DNA from: Microcebus murinus
Taxonomy: Eukaryota; Chordata; Mammalia; Primates; Cheirogaleidae
NCBI RefSeq assembly: GCF_040939455.1
Contig: NC_134104.1
Span: 143,566,501-143,630,500 of the forward strand
Length of the DNA stretch: 64,000 nt
Direction of reading: 5' to 3'
Made by a program: the position numbers and the translations under genes. Each line of letters starts with the position of its first letter. The first letter of the stretch is position 1. The notes under the pieces are model-generated. The model ran no database searches and had not been told where the DNA came from. It worked only from the letters and a program-made list of their open reading frames with translations. Below are positions 10,866 to 24,644 of this stretch, in pieces.

Positions 10866-12560
10866 TCATTCCTGGCACAGTGCTCAGTTCATATCCGAGA
10901 TATATCAGAGAAGTGAAATAGATATGGAAGTGTGAGAAGTAGCCTTGACTTATTAAACAGTTGCTTTTCTCTGAGCATAGAAATGGCAAAATACTGACAT
11001 CGTGACAACACAAGCAACAATCTCAGGCAGAATTCTCCTTTGAGTTTTTAAAATCTGGTATTAATCAGCTACTTAGCACAAACTTTAAGGACTGGTTTTC
11101 CCCCAGATAATGTCATGAGACTGTAATCTTTCCTCTTTCTCTTAGAACACCAGGATTTTTTATACATCTTTTGCTACTATGAATTTTGTTTGTTTGCTTT
11201 TTCATTTATATTTATCAGCTTACATGTAAAAGCATTTGAGCTGCTCAAGGCTTCTACCTTGCACCAGCCATATTCTCCTTGATATACCTGCAGACATGCC
11301 TGACACTTCCATTGTCCCTGTGATGTTAGCAACTACTTAAAGCTGACTCTGTGGCTGGTCAATATCTAACAAAGTACTACATCTATATGGAAATATATGA
11401 GTGAACAAATTTGTCAAGTTTTAGAAATTGTGAAGGTTGATGATGATGATGATGGTGACAACAATGATGATGATAATCATGATGCCTCCCCTCACAACAT
11501 CAGGAAATAACCAGTAATTTTATACACTGGCTTAATACAGAAAACAAAATCAGGAAACTGATAAAGTGAGGACCTTTCTTCAGGAAGTATGCTTCCTATT
11601 CCCCAAATTTAAGCCAACACTGAAAGGGGTGAATGGAAAGTCTGTACATCTAGAGACATTTTTTGATCAGGAGAGAAGAATGAAGGCTCTGTTTCAAGAC
11701 CATCAAACATTTCTGCTCAGTAAGTCCTGTAAAAGGTACAGTGTTTATTCTGGAATTATAATATGTTAGATTTCAAATGAATGGAATATGAAAACAAAGA
11801 AGAAAATTATTCATTTAGGCATTCACAATGAGCATCAAGGAACCTAGTTGTGTACAAATATTTTTTTCATGTTTGTCTCAAAAATATCCCATTTTAAGCT
11901 AAATGAATATTTTGAAGGATATTTAGTGGCAAAAGACAGTACTTTTTACAGATTTTTATATGTAGTATTTATATATTTATCTCACATCTGAAAAAAGAGT
12001 TCAGAATCCTCGTGTCATTTATATAGTCAGTTTTATCATGTAAAAATTGATGCAATTATGTGACTTCAAAGGCATTTCATCAAGTCATGAATTCCTAAGC
12101 CTCTGCCTATCTGCCTGCCTGCATATCTCATATATTTCTCTTTTTTTCACCAATATTTGTCTAACTATGCTTCATATTAAAAATAATGGCAATGAAAGAA
12201 GGGAACTATGCCTCCTTTATAAAAACAAACCCATATTTCTCTTCTTATAAAAAAAAAAAAGTGAGGCTTTATATCCATCTCCTTGGGAGAGCAAGCCATT
12301 CTATTACGGAGACCTGAAAAATCCTGAACTTTTTCAACCTCTTCATCTGTGTGTGACTCATTCACAGTAAATCCATGCCTGAACATTCTTAATCTAAACC
12401 AAATGTTGCCTCATCATCCCCAAGCTGAAGCTATGCTAAAAGCTCAGCCAACCTCTAATTTTCCTCTGACAACACGCACTGCCAGAAATGTCACTTCTGA
12501 GTAATTTTTTTTTTTTTTGACTCCTTGGCTAGTGATTACTCTCAAACTCCTCAGTCTTTG
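10866..12560. other. AT-rich intergenic DNA
   Basis: No gene or named repeat. A (TGA)n-like imperfect trinucleotide run lies at about 11439-11484. Short open frames at 11566-11769 and 12047-12250 are unsupported. Confidence 0.45.
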
Positions 12561-14789
12561 AGATTGTGTTTTTGCCCTTAATATTTGTTCTTCTTTTCTC
12601 TTTCTGCTTTCTTTTCCTTTCTTCTTCCCCCTTTCTGCTGGCCTCAGTCATTAGCCCTTGCACACATCATCAGTCCATGGTCTCAGTCCTAGTGCCATCC
12701 TTGATGTCTCCCCATAAAACCAGACATGTCCAAAGGTTATCAATAGCTTTCATGCCAATGGAGTTGGGAGATCATCTTTTCCAGCTCTTTACTATAAATC
12801 AGGAAGACTCTAATTTTAGACAAAGCATGGATGACAACCCCTCCTCCACCAAGGGCCAGCATACCCATCTGGTCCCATCTTTAAGTGTCTCTTGAGTACC
12901 TGAGTTTTTCTATCCCATTGAGGTATCTGGAACCAAGAGAGAAATTCTGCCCTGGCCCCAAGTGACACTAAGACTGAGCTCTGCTTTCTCACCTCCTTCA
13001 AGACACCCCTACCTAGCTGAACCTGTGACTACAGCCAGAATGACTAACCGATGCTCACATTTTATCTGTGCTGCACCTGCCTCTTTTCCCAGAATCTGAT
13101 GCTGTCCTATGCCCACGCCTGGTTACAGTGGGCATGGCCGTGTTCTTGCTGGGACAAAGTTGAGTGGGCTGACCCTCACCAGGACCCAGGGCACTGCCTG
13201 TGAGCTCTGTTTTCTCCATGTTCCTCCTGAGAGCACCCTGCCATCCTCCTTCTTCATCGACTCATGGGGGCTCCCCTGTGCCCCCAGCACGCTGCATGTC
13301 TGGCATTACCACCTCACTGGGAGCTGCCACTTCCATGGGAACCATCAGAGCTTCCACTTCTAAGACACCGTGGCAGAAAGTACATCTAATAGGGGACAAA
13401 TTGCACCAAACTCAGGCTTTAAACTGGGAGTACCTGATCCCCAGACAGAAGGCCATGGGCGCCTCAAAGCCCAGGGTAAATATGGCACAGCTTCTAGGGG
13501 CATCAGTTTTACTTAATAGCAATAAATAAAAGAGGGATTGTTATGGAGTACAATATAGAAGACATATTAATTTGTAAAGATAAAACCCAAGACTTGTAGG
13601 AAAATTTTAAATTCAAGTGAAAAGAAGATAACGTCAGGATTCTAGGCCATTCCTCCTCATCCCACCCCCCCATCACCCAGGTGTTGGCAATCACTCTTCT
13701 CAGTGATTGCTGAGAACATTCCAGAGACATGACACTATGTTCTTTTCCTGTCATTTAAGGGAGTTCTCATTGTGCCAAGAGTAACTTTAATATTTACAGA
13801 CGTGGCCCCTCTGGCCTTGTTATCAATCATTTTCTTGAGGCCATTCCAAAGTTGTGCTTGAGAGAAGTTTGCAGGACTGATGTGGCTTCAGAGAATTTTC
13901 TTCCAGATTGGTATGGAGAGGTAGAATAACCTTTTTACATGGGTTATAAAGGGACTGACATCTCAATAATAATTATATAAAATTACAATTTCTCTTTTAT
14001 TGTTATTATAAACAGAACGACAATGAGCATTCTTAGCATCATCTGTGCCGAAATCACTATTTATTTCTCTAGGATTAACAGGGGAGGTAACTCTTTCTAA
14101 AAAAATATCAATTTGGCCTAATATTCCTATTTTTATAAACCCCTGAACTAGGTCATGAGTATCAAACAATCTCTTATACTGGAAAGAGGAGTATCCGTGA
14201 ATACTGAGGTCATACAAAGGTTAGTTGTTGTCTTTGGGTCCCCTGGCCACCTCTGACCCCAGCCCAAATCACTGAGACATCCCAAAAATAGATAATGAGA
14301 AACAAAAATGAGGTAGGTGTAAAGGAAACTTAGATTTGGATTCCAGTGCCAAGCCCTCCACCTCTAGGAACTCTGGCTACTCACAGAAATCATTTTTAAT
14401 ACATATATCTTAGCTCTAATACTAAAAATCTAGAAGCGTATAGATAAAATGCTATGGCAGAGAAAAATGCACTTGAAGGCCATAAGAGCAGCTGAAATTT
14501 AACGTACAGAATTATACCTTTATTGCTCAAAATGTAGATTTTTAAAGAGTATGGCAATGGTGTATCAACAGAAAATATGTACGTAACCCATACAACAATG
14601 ACATGCAGCTGCTACTTATCTGGTTCTGTTAGTGCTCAACTTACAAGCTCACACCCTGGGCCTGATTCATTTTGGACATCTGCCCACACCCATAAAGACC
14701 AAGAGAGCATACAGTTACAACCCAGTACTTTTCCCTGCCCTGAGAGAACCTGCTGGATGTGTATAGGGGTAGACAGAAGGCACTCTAAC
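12561..14789. other. Intergenic, mixed composition
   Basis: A pyrimidine-rich tract (12580-12640) is followed by sequence faintly like L2 (12630-12730). A GC-richer stretch (12830-13480) holds overlapping frames on both strands with no recognisable protein. The remainder is AT-rich. Confidence 0.35.
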
Positions 14790-14890
14790 TGACATTGATT
14801 GAGCACCAATGCCCTGGTGCTTCATGCTTACTGACTGTTTAATCCTCACAACCACCATAAAAATTAATATTACTGTCATCACCTTCCAAA
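14790..14890 (+). repeat. MIR SINE fragment
   Basis: 'gacattgattgagcaccaat', 'ggtgcttcatgcttactgac' and 'ttaatcctcacaaccacc' follow the MIR order. Confidence 0.6.
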
Positions 14891-17228
14891 TAAAAACACC
14901 AAAAGTCATGGCAGGCATAGATTTGTTGAATATATTAAATTTGGCCTGCAGACCCAAATACAACACAGAGTGGTGATTATGGAGGTTGACACATGGGGCC
15001 TTTCTAAGGTGGTCCTAAAGGAATAAATGGCATGTAGGCACAGTTAATGACCCACTGAAACCAAGATCAGTGAGGCCAGAATTCAGAAAGGGGTTGCATT
15101 CCACTATGCAAAATGATGGGAAAACCCAGAGCCCATAGAAATCTCACAGACACTCTGTCTGCAGTCTTGTTCAGGGCCAAATTATAGCTCTCGATTTATC
15201 CAATAAAAGGCAACTCAAGTAATTTCTCAAGGTCAATGCAAGCAGTACACTCAAAGCCACAGCTCTGTTGCCACTGAATTACAACAAAAAATAATTGCAC
15301 CACATCTGTTGCATCTTTGGAAAATAACAAATTTATAATCAGCAAAACTGAAAAGAGTGTTACCTTCTCTGTTTCCCAAATCCCTGAGAAAACGCTAAGG
15401 ACCAGAGGAATATGACATTGTGCAGAATAGCAAAATAACTCAAATAGTGTGTGTGGTTTTTTGTTTTGTTTTGTTTTGTTTTTTCGGGTTAATTAAAGAC
15501 ATCGCTCTTGCCTCAAAAAGCTTCAAGAACTGCCCAGATGGATCCTTTTTTCTCATTGCTCATAAATTACACAGTTTGCTGCATCTGTAATTCACAGAAA
15601 TATATCATAGTGACCAGTTTGTAAATACCAATGCCAAGCTATCAGTCCCTTTCAATACTTGCTGTGATTATGGATTAAATGATCTCATAAACATAATGGT
15701 TGTTTCACATTTGGCATGAGGCTGTCTCAGAGTCCCTACAATCTGTCATCGCTGTTAATGAGACATTGACCTCCTTGTAACCCAAGCAAAAAAGGTTCCT
15801 CTTTGAATGTCAGCCAGGAAGAAAACCCTCCAGAACTTCTGCAAACCCTACAACCTCCTCTCAAACACCATGTCCAGAACGGCCTCAGGGAAAGGGCCAG
15901 TGGCATGACCAGATGACAAGGGCTACATCTGTGAAGTATGAAATGGAGGCATTGATGATGCCTGGGATTATTTCTCTCCCCATCATAGCTAGGACCACCC
16001 TAAACAGGTGGAGCCCTTAGAACAGATTTTTCAATTTTCACTGAAGACCTCCTAGTAGCAGAGGGTGGTAAACTCACACTCAGGGGTGTTGGAGGCATGG
16101 CTTCTAGATACTCCCATAATTTCAAAATGTCCTATAAATCTTGTATAATATCCTTAAATTTTTATCACACATCTTACACCCTATTCCACAATATGTCCAG
16201 GTTTAATTTAGTATTAATATTTAAGAAGCATTGGATCAAGTGAAAGTAATATCCCAGGAAGAGGAATTATTCTTATCCTGGACATGGAGTAGACTATAGT
16301 CTTCAGCTGCACAAAAGTCACAGGAGTTCATGTACCCACCCCCTTCAAAATTCTCAATTTTAGGGAGTTTTTTTAATAGAGACAGGTTCATTTAATACCA
16401 AGAATGAGGGAAATTGATAAAATTGAACATGGTTTCCAGTTACAGAATAATCTAAAATATCTCCTTTCTTAGGTAAACTAAGCCATTCCCCTATACTCTT
16501 GCCAAATTTCATAAGAAATGTTGCCTTTGTGTTACTGTTAGTAAATCATGGGTCAAAGACATAGATATTGGAGTTTTATTTATATTTCTTTCTTAGCAAT
16601 GAAACTAAAGGTTGGAAAGGACATTGAGGAGCAAGCCCAGAAAGTCTTTGAAATAAAGGGTCTTTTAGATACCATCCAGCTGTATTTATCTATGGTTGAC
16701 GGTCTTCAAACTTCATGTTCACATATGACTTAAGAGAAATTTGAAAAACAATGTGCTTAATCACACATTTTTCTTCATAAGTTTAAATTGTTACAAAAGA
16801 TATAATATCTGGCATATAATAAGTATTGATATTTTTAAAATCAGAGGGCTATATATCACTCATTTAAATATTTCTGATGAAAAATTAAGTATGGGGGTTG
16901 GCTATCAACCATCATCTCATTTTTAAAAAATACGTGAACAAGCTCTTCTTGTCTTTTTATGCCTTCTTTTTCTAGAACTTGTATTTCCAACAAGTTATTC
17001 CAAAATAAACTATAGAACTTGTATTTTCATTTTATTTTCTCCATAGAGAAAATAAAATAGAATGAAATCTTATCAAAATGTAACTTTATATTTTATTCTT
17101 GAAAGTCTTTCATTAATTACACTAATATTCTCTACAACAAAATGGATATACAAATAGAATTTTTAATTTATTTATTTCATTTGTGCACACATCTCTAAGT
17201 TTATTACACAAGTTTTGCTATAATAATG
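14891..17228. other. AT-rich intergenic DNA
   Basis: No gene. A (TTTTG)n-like run lies at about 15461-15482. A short hairpin at 17029-17058 is listed separately. Confidence 0.45.
17029..17058. repeat. 13-bp perfect inverted repeat with 4-base loop
   Basis: ATTTTATTTTCTC at 17029-17041 and its exact complement at 17046-17058, separated by CATA. It could extrude a small hairpin. It is AT-rich, so chance is possible in this composition. Confidence 0.8.
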
Positions 17229-17229
17229 C

Positions 17230-17540
17230 TGCATGTACAACACCAGAATATCAATGGCCACAATAATAAATATTTATTTTTCTTACTCCAGAGTTTCTGG
17301 GTCAGTAGAAGTGGCTCTCAGCAGGCCACAGGCCAACTGGTCTTAGCTCCAGACCTCGGATTGATTCAGGTCTGTTCCCTATCTCTTCTTTCTTGGTCAA
17401 GATCTACCCTGAACATTTTCTTATCAAGGTGGATGACATAAATTCAGGAAGTAAGATCAGATCACACGAGCACTTTCAGAGCTTCTACTTGCATCCCATC
17501 TGCTAAGATTCCATTGATCCAATCACATGGACAAGTTCAA
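17230..17540. repeat. Old interspersed repeat, family not named
   Basis: 'caataataaatatttatttt..ctccagagtttctgggtcag' and 'tcacacgagcactttcag' follow a repeat layout similar to that at 45640-46040 ('gtgtaacaaataacccc', 'cagtggcttatgataacaa'). Both seem to be the same ancient mammalian family. Confidence 0.4.
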
Positions 17541-20154
17541 CATCAGTGGAGTGGGGAACTATATTCTTTCTATTACAAAGATAATGAGTGAAAAATTGAG
17601 AATATAAATCCAGTTGATCATTTAAGGTTAAAAAACTTTCTTCTGATAGAATTACCATTATGATTATTGTAACACAAGTATCAAAGCAACAAAAATATAT
17701 TATAATTCTTGAAAAGTAACCATTAAACAAAAAATAATTTTTGGATAGGGAATTTTAGAAGTTTGATCTGACATCTGTGGATAAATATTATAAACACAAA
17801 ATTAAGCCGAATTTAGTATTAATTTCTTAACTAATTTTCATTTTTATGGTTAAAAGTATTGAGAAACCTGTTTATATAAATAAGGAAAAATAAAAATATT
17901 TTTATGGTAATGTTACACAATTCTTTGAACTCCTTCTCCATTTTATGCCCAAAATCACATAGTAATCCACCATCAAAAACTAATTTTTAATGACCTGGAT
18001 GCTGACAACTTGATTCAGTCTTCTTTCAATTTTGATGAAAGCAAAGAATTAAAAACTATGTTTTGCAAAAGATTTTATTACATAATCATTCTGTTTATTT
18101 ACTTTTTTAATTTCTGAGCATTACATGTAAGAGACTTTACCAAGATCTACTAAATGACTATTAATTATACCTAGTTATACTGGATACTCTTATTTATGGG
18201 CACCTGGTTTAACACAGTTTACTGAGAAAGGAAACGGAAAATACAATATTTCTAATTATAACACAACTGTTCTAAGCAATATTTGGGAAGAAAATTCTTT
18301 GACTTTATAACCAAAGTTGGAGCAGCAGATAAATTGTGGTAGATTATTTTCATATAACCTAATGATGATACCAGTCCTCACATCAAACCAATCACCAAGT
18401 CAGAGTTCACTTTTGTCCAAAGAATTTGACTTCATTTTTCAATTCAAACAAATATGTTAATATGGGACCTTATGACATCCATCTCAATTTGAAATGCAAC
18501 AATAGTCTAGAATAATTTTATCCTACTTTTTCAAAGTTCAATTTAAAAAGACATCAATTGAACATCCTGGATTTATTAATATTGACCGTTTTAATGGTGT
18601 CATCCAGTGGTACATGCAAAATATGATTTAACTTTAGGAGCCCAGGCTTGTTTGTGAATAAAATAGTATTTCCAAATCTAAGGAGGATTAAAACCACAGA
18701 CAGGAAGAATAAGGCTTGCGTTTGCCCAGTCATTGAAACAGCTTGTGAGTGGAGAAACTTACATACAATTTCCAACATAAGTCCAAACCAACGCAGTTAC
18801 AGGACTGGGCATGTACCAACCCAGATTAACAGAAGGGGACAGTTCAAATCACACTGAAAAGAAACAGGGCTCTATAAACATCAAAAGGATATACAGAAAT
18901 TTTGCCAATTTTATTGGCAGTATAAAACTCTGATTATCTTATAGATGTTTGACCAGAGACCATCAAATTACTGTCTTTTATCCCTTCCCTACTTTCATGG
19001 ATCTTTGGCCTTATAGAGTTCCATCCAAGAAAAAAGGCAAATTAAACGGAATGATTGACAGCTGGCAAGGGAGATGAGGCAGCAGAGGGTTTGAAAATCT
19101 GAAGGACCTGAAAGGAGTATGGCAAGAGAAAGTGGGACTCAAGGAAAAACGCTCCTTTAGGAGCTGAGAGAAAAGAGAGCCGGTGACATGGAGGGACCAA
19201 GGAGGGAGGGACCTCTCCCTTCACTCAAGGGGGATTCTGTGTGAGGATTACAGAAGGTGATTCAAGTCTGAAATAATTAACTGCTCTGAACATTCTTCTG
19301 CAGGCTTTGTTTGTCACTAATGGACTGAGATAAGTCTTTTTCCTCTGTTGGACTTTGCTGTCCTTCCCATCACATGTTAAAGGCTTTGCAATAGACTTGC
19401 ATTTAGATGCTGCTTGCAACATAAATATGATCTGGAGAAAGAAGAAAAACTTTAATTCTGAAGTTTTCACTTTTCCAGGTGGAGGTGGGAGAGTGGCTTG
19501 CCACCCATGGAAACTGCCTGAGATCCAACAACAGGCCACAGGGCCAGCCAGATTCCTGGACTGGGAAAGAGTCTGAGAGGAAGAACAACATGCATCTGTA
19601 AATACCCCAAAGCATGTGGCTTCCATTCTGCACAAGTGAGTGGATCCTTCACGTCTTGGTTATGTCCAAGTACCTACGTCTTAGAGTGATGTGCACCCTA
19701 AAGATTGCTATCTTTAAGAAAGTGTATTGCGATTATCCTCATTAACCAAATGAAGACCAGACTTTGCAGGATCGCCAAGTTTGGAAGTGTAAGACCCGAG
19801 AGACTAGAATTCAAGTTAGCTGTTTCAGCTCAAAGAGGTATGCACAAAGAGTACAAAGCAGACATGCATTATATTTCTTAAGTTCCACACCATAGAATTA
19901 ATATGGAGGAAGCTAGTAGCATCTAAAGTTTATCACTCCTTCAGCAATTCTTCCATCTTTTCCTTTCTTTCATTCTCTCTCTTTTTCTATGGAGGAGATG
20001 TGACAATGCTATAGCCTTTCTATTTCACAAAAATTAAACATTTTTATTCCTATTATCATATTCCATACAGCCAATTTCAACATTCAATAGATCTTTTTCT
20101 CAATGCACAGAGAAACTGATCACAACTCTTAATCATTATCACCAGCCATGGTTG
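17541..20154. other. AT-rich intergenic DNA
   Basis: No named repeat and no credible gene. The open frames near 19225-19652 run on both strands over the same bases and match nothing that I know. Confidence 0.4.
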
Positions 20155-20730
20155 TAGAATTCTAAGATGACCCTGCAATAATATTTGCCCTTCTATAAAC
20201 CCTGCCATTAGTGAGTGGGGGAAACCTGTGATATGACGATATGTTAATACTATGCCCGTGCTTAGGTTTTGTTCTATGGCACAGTTGACTTTAAGAAAGG
20301 GAGATGGTCCAGATGGGCCTAACTTAATGAGAGAGTTGCCTTCAGCTGATGGGAGATGGAGCTATCAGAGGTTCAAACATAAGAAGGATTCAATGTGCTA
20401 CTGGCTCTGAAGGTAGAGAAGGCCATCTGAAAGGGACCTAAGAACAATCTGTAGAAGTTGAGAGTGACCCCCAGCCAATAGCCAGCAGGAAAACAAGACC
20501 TCAGTCCTATAGCCACAAGGAACTGAATTTTTCCAACAACCTGGGTGGGCTTAGAAACTGATTCTTCCCCAAAGCATCCAGATAAGAACCTTTGAGACCT
20601 TCAGCAAGAGAACCCAGCCATGCTTTGCTGGACTTCTGGCCTATAAAAATATGAGCTAATAAATGGTGTTTTTTAAACTTCTAAATTTATGGCAATTTAT
20701 TACACAGCAATAGAAAACCAGTATCCCAGC
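20155..20730 (+). repeat. MaLR/ERVL-type LTR
   Basis: 'gaattctaagatgaccctg', 'acctcagtcctatagccaca', 'aggaactgaatttttccaac', 'tgagctaataaatggtgttt', 'ggcaatttattacacagcaa' and 'tagaaaaccagtat' follow the order of an ancient mammalian LTR, including a polyadenylation-like AATAAA near its 3' end. Non-coding. Confidence 0.6.
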
Positions 20731-23700
20731 CTTGGATCTAAAATAAGGATGTTCACACAAAGGAAAAGAGATCAAGGAAAACTTTTAGAAAAAATTTGGT
20801 TTATCCTGGTAATTCAATGACTCAACACGTATTTACATGTACTGAACATGCTATGATTGGCATAGTGAAGGAGTTATTAATATCTATTGAGAAAATATAG
20901 TTGCCTTCAAATAGTATATGTAGATCATGATCACCTCCAATTCTTAGAGTTACAAATATTGAATTTTTGAGGGGAGAATAAAAGCTTCAAAAGGGAGTCC
21001 TAAATGCTTCTAGAGCCAAAGAGAACAAAGGAAAGGTTTTTCTGCATAGTAAATTTGCATTTGAAAAACTGGGGTCATTAGGAGCATTCGCCTTGTTATG
21101 CTTACATCCAGAACTCATACACCATCTCCTCTGAAAGGTGCTTGGTTGCAAAAAGAGAAAGTTAAATATGCAAAAGCCAGAAAAAATAAGAGGCCAAACG
21201 TAAATCTACAGATTTAACAGTTAGGCAGTGAATGGCAGGGCGAAGGATGCACATCTCCTGGAAAACATCTTTAACTGTTGCTACTGGGATAATAAATTCA
21301 ACTCTCTGTAAAAATGTTCCTCTTAAATGGCTTTGTGAAATTATTCTCCAGGAAGTGTGAAACTTTATACATTCACTCCGTCAGAGGAGAATTTAAAACC
21401 ACTCATATGTTACCAGCTTACAGCCGATGAGAGATGAAGTCTCCATATCAATAACCACAAATATGCTGCCATGATCAAGATGCTTCCACAATGGTGGGGC
21501 CAAGAAGGAGCCCTGTGCCTGCCTCCTAGGACCAGAAACATCGTCACCATAGCAAGCCTGCTGGCTCACAAGGCAGACAACCACAGCTGTGCCCGCCTCA
21601 GAGGCGGGGAAGAGGATATCTATCAGTGAGGTTAAAGAACCTTCCAAATCCTTCATTCTAATCTTCCTTGGTCTTAACTTCCTTCTCCTAAAGATACAGA
21701 GTAATAAAAAACCAGTAGAAATCTGTCTTTGTACTGTGTTGTTAATATTTATATTTAAATTTAGTCCAAGTACAGAGCAAAAATTTATCATGACACATTA
21801 ATGAATATGAAAAATTTATCACAGTACGTTGAATGAATATGAGTTTAACTTTTCTAAATATTTCCTGATTCATGTCCTTCTAACAGTAAGCCAATTTCTC
21901 TGCCTGTGCCATATCTATTACAGCCTGAGAAGAGAGTAGGGCAAATGTTGTCTCGGCCAAGAGGAGAACATGAAAGAGAGGAGTCCAGGTCCAACAAGGG
22001 AGAAAAGAAGCCTACCCAGCCAGCCCTGCAAGACCCCCCGCATTTCAGAGTTCCCAGCAAGAGTGGAGGCTCTGGAGAAAAGTTGGATCCATAATAAGTG
22101 AAATAAACAAGCTAACCTTTCTTTCCACATGCAAATATGCTAAGAGGAAATTTGGAACCCTCTTGTGCAAAGGCTTCACAGTAGTTTGAACGGAGAAAAG
22201 TGGGGAAAGAATTGAGGCATCCAATGGTTGGCAACAGTAGAGTCAGAACAAACTCAGAAAACTGCCTCTTTAGGGGGCAATGCTGAGTTTGCATTACACA
22301 TCAATGTTGTAAGGTCTAGCATGACCAACTAGTCCTGGTTTCCCCAGGGATTTCCTAGTGTTAGCACTGAAAGTCTTATCTCTCAGGAAACCCCTCAAGC
22401 CTACATGAATTGTCTCTTTGTATATATCAGCTTGCAGTCATTAATTACAAATAAGTGTAGTAGTAAAAGTAAAACAGAGACATTTAATTAGATTAGATAG
22501 CCATTTAACATAGATTTTATTAATTTGCCATAACTAACCCTACCTTCAAGGACAAATGGGAGATGTATAGTTATCGATAGACACTCATTTAAACTGCCTT
22601 TTGAGAATTGCTTCTGGCAGAGTTTTGGCATGACATCTGATTTCTTAAAGAAGGGGGAAAGTGTTAAACTGATCTATGTTTTCAACAAGTACTTAAGAGA
22701 ACAATCCTTCTCTGCATTAGAATCATGCCAGGATAGCACACACATATGTTAATCTGGATTTGTTGTAGCTGTTGTAAGATACCCGAAGCATCCATAATGG
22801 GTAGGGGCACAGTAGGCAGTAACACCACAAAAGCAGTGGCTACAAATGCATCACCAATATGAACCATGTTGGGCAGCAAAGGACAATAGAATTGATGGGT
22901 CAGCCCAGCCACCCCTGTCAGTGTCGTGGCTGCATGCAGGAGGGAGGGGCACATAGAGGTAAAAATGAGAGAAGACCTAAAAGCCCTGCCACCTCTTTAT
23001 CCTTACTCCAGACAAAAGGAATCATTTGTCCACAGCCTTCAGCTACTCATTTTAGCTTCTAGAATTGATCAATAATGTGCTTTTGCTTTTATCATCCAAA
23101 ATCAATAAGAAAATTACGAATGACATCACTGCAAATTAAGACTACTTTTAGGGAGATGTGTCCTGTCCAAATGAGTCACATTAATGCAAACCTCATGTAG
23201 AAGGGGTCAGCATATAGTAATATAAGATGCCTCGTCCTAACCACGCTTATTTAAATTTTAGGCCCATTTGAGTTTCAGCTTCTCTCTTTTCACCTCCCAG
23301 TTCCCTTATGGATGTGATAATTAAAAGGAAAAGTGGTAAAATGGTATCGGCATGCATGGATCATTGAAAAACTAAATCATCACCTTCCAGTAAAAAGAGA
23401 ATTGGTTATATATATATATATTTAAAACAAGAAATATGTTCATTTGCTACAACTTTGGACTACGACACAGTGAGTGGGCAGCCTTATGATTCTGTAAACA
23501 AAAAGAAGCAATGGACTGATGGTCTGTCTCCAGAGGAAACATGCAAAGCAATATACAGTAAATGTGTCTTTTTATATATCAGGTACGGAGAAGAGAAGGG
23601 CTGTGGGCACAACCTCAGATCAGCAGAGAAAAATGAAAAGGAGAAGGACTATCAAAGTGGTAAACCCTGCTACAACTGCCTCCACCCACCATGCACTCAA

Positions 23701-23934
23701 TACAGAAGACTCAAAAGGGGGCATTTGCTGTCAGTGCTCTGCCCAGATCCCCAGGGTCCTCTTACTGATTAGGCATGCCCCTCTCCCAGGCTTTTTATTC
23801 CTCACTCCTAACAGCTCACCCTTGCAATCTCTTCGGAGCACTATCTTTGGGCTACTAGAGCTGCCAGATGCTCCTAGGAGTTTACATCCTCCTGAGGTAG
23901 CCTACCGTCACTGACTAGCAAGTGCAGGAGTATA
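20731..23934. other. Intergenic, no recognised gene
   Basis: Unassigned. A (TA)n run lies near 23409-23421. The frame at 22954-22682 (minus) and the overlapping frames at 23455-23914 (plus) look open but have no family that I recognise and no start context or splice signals to support them. Confidence 0.4.
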
Positions 23935-24165
23935 AAGGCCTAGAGCCCTGCCTTGAGACTGGACAAACTCTGCTGTGTGGTTTATGCCCCAGACCTTCCC
24001 CCCTCAGAACCGGATTTAGGTGAGGACTTCCCCTGAAATCTCACCCTTGCTTGGCTTCCCACCTTCCTTCTCCTGCTTGTCCTGGGAGCATGTTCCTTCA
24101 TAAATCATTTGCACATGAATCCTTATCTGGAAGTCTGATTCTGGGGAATGTGATACAACTCCTAT
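23935..24165 (+). repeat. LTR 3' fragment
   Basis: 'ccttcataaatcatttgcac', 'atgaatccttatctggaag' and 'tctgattctggggaat' are typical of the 3' part of old ERV-type LTRs. A similar phrase, 'accatccacctaagtccttatctgaagatctgcttaggggaac', occurs near 51490. Confidence 0.5.
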
Positions 24166-24644
24166 TTCAATGTTTTCCCTTTTTTTGGAGAAGGAAATGT
24201 AAAATTAAATGTTATAAGGTAACATAAGTCTCAGTGTCATTTCTAGTGGGAAGCCAAGCAGATTGAATTTTCTGTACAAAATGTGGGGACTGAGAAGAGA
24301 ATGCAGACCTAGGCAATGAGCCAGATTCTACCTTCTCTTTAGTGCTAAAGTTCTGTATCACCAATAAATATTAGGGAGGGAAAAAAAATCTCTGCAAGTC
24401 CAGATCACAAGGTGATAAAAGAACCAGTTCTCTGCAAAGGTGAACTCAAGGTCCAAAGTCAAGCTGCTTTTCAACACCTCAGAGGAGGAAGGTGCCAGCC
24501 TTGCCCTTGCCCCAGTAGCACTGAAAACATCAAATGTTATCTTTATATCTAAGAACATAGGCTCTTTGGCCCCTTGATGCTTTCCAGAGAGTAAGGCTCA
24601 ATAGAAAAAGCATGAGATGGGCTGGAATTGATATCTATGCTGTA
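24166..24644. other. Intergenic, no recognised feature
   Basis: Unassigned sequence before the L1M element. No supported gene. Confidence 0.45.

Noticed and set aside
22682..22954. 90-codon minus-strand frame with smooth hydrophobic composition
   Set aside because: Looks protein-like by eye, but I cannot match it to a family and neighbouring sequence gives no continuing frame. A translated search would decide.
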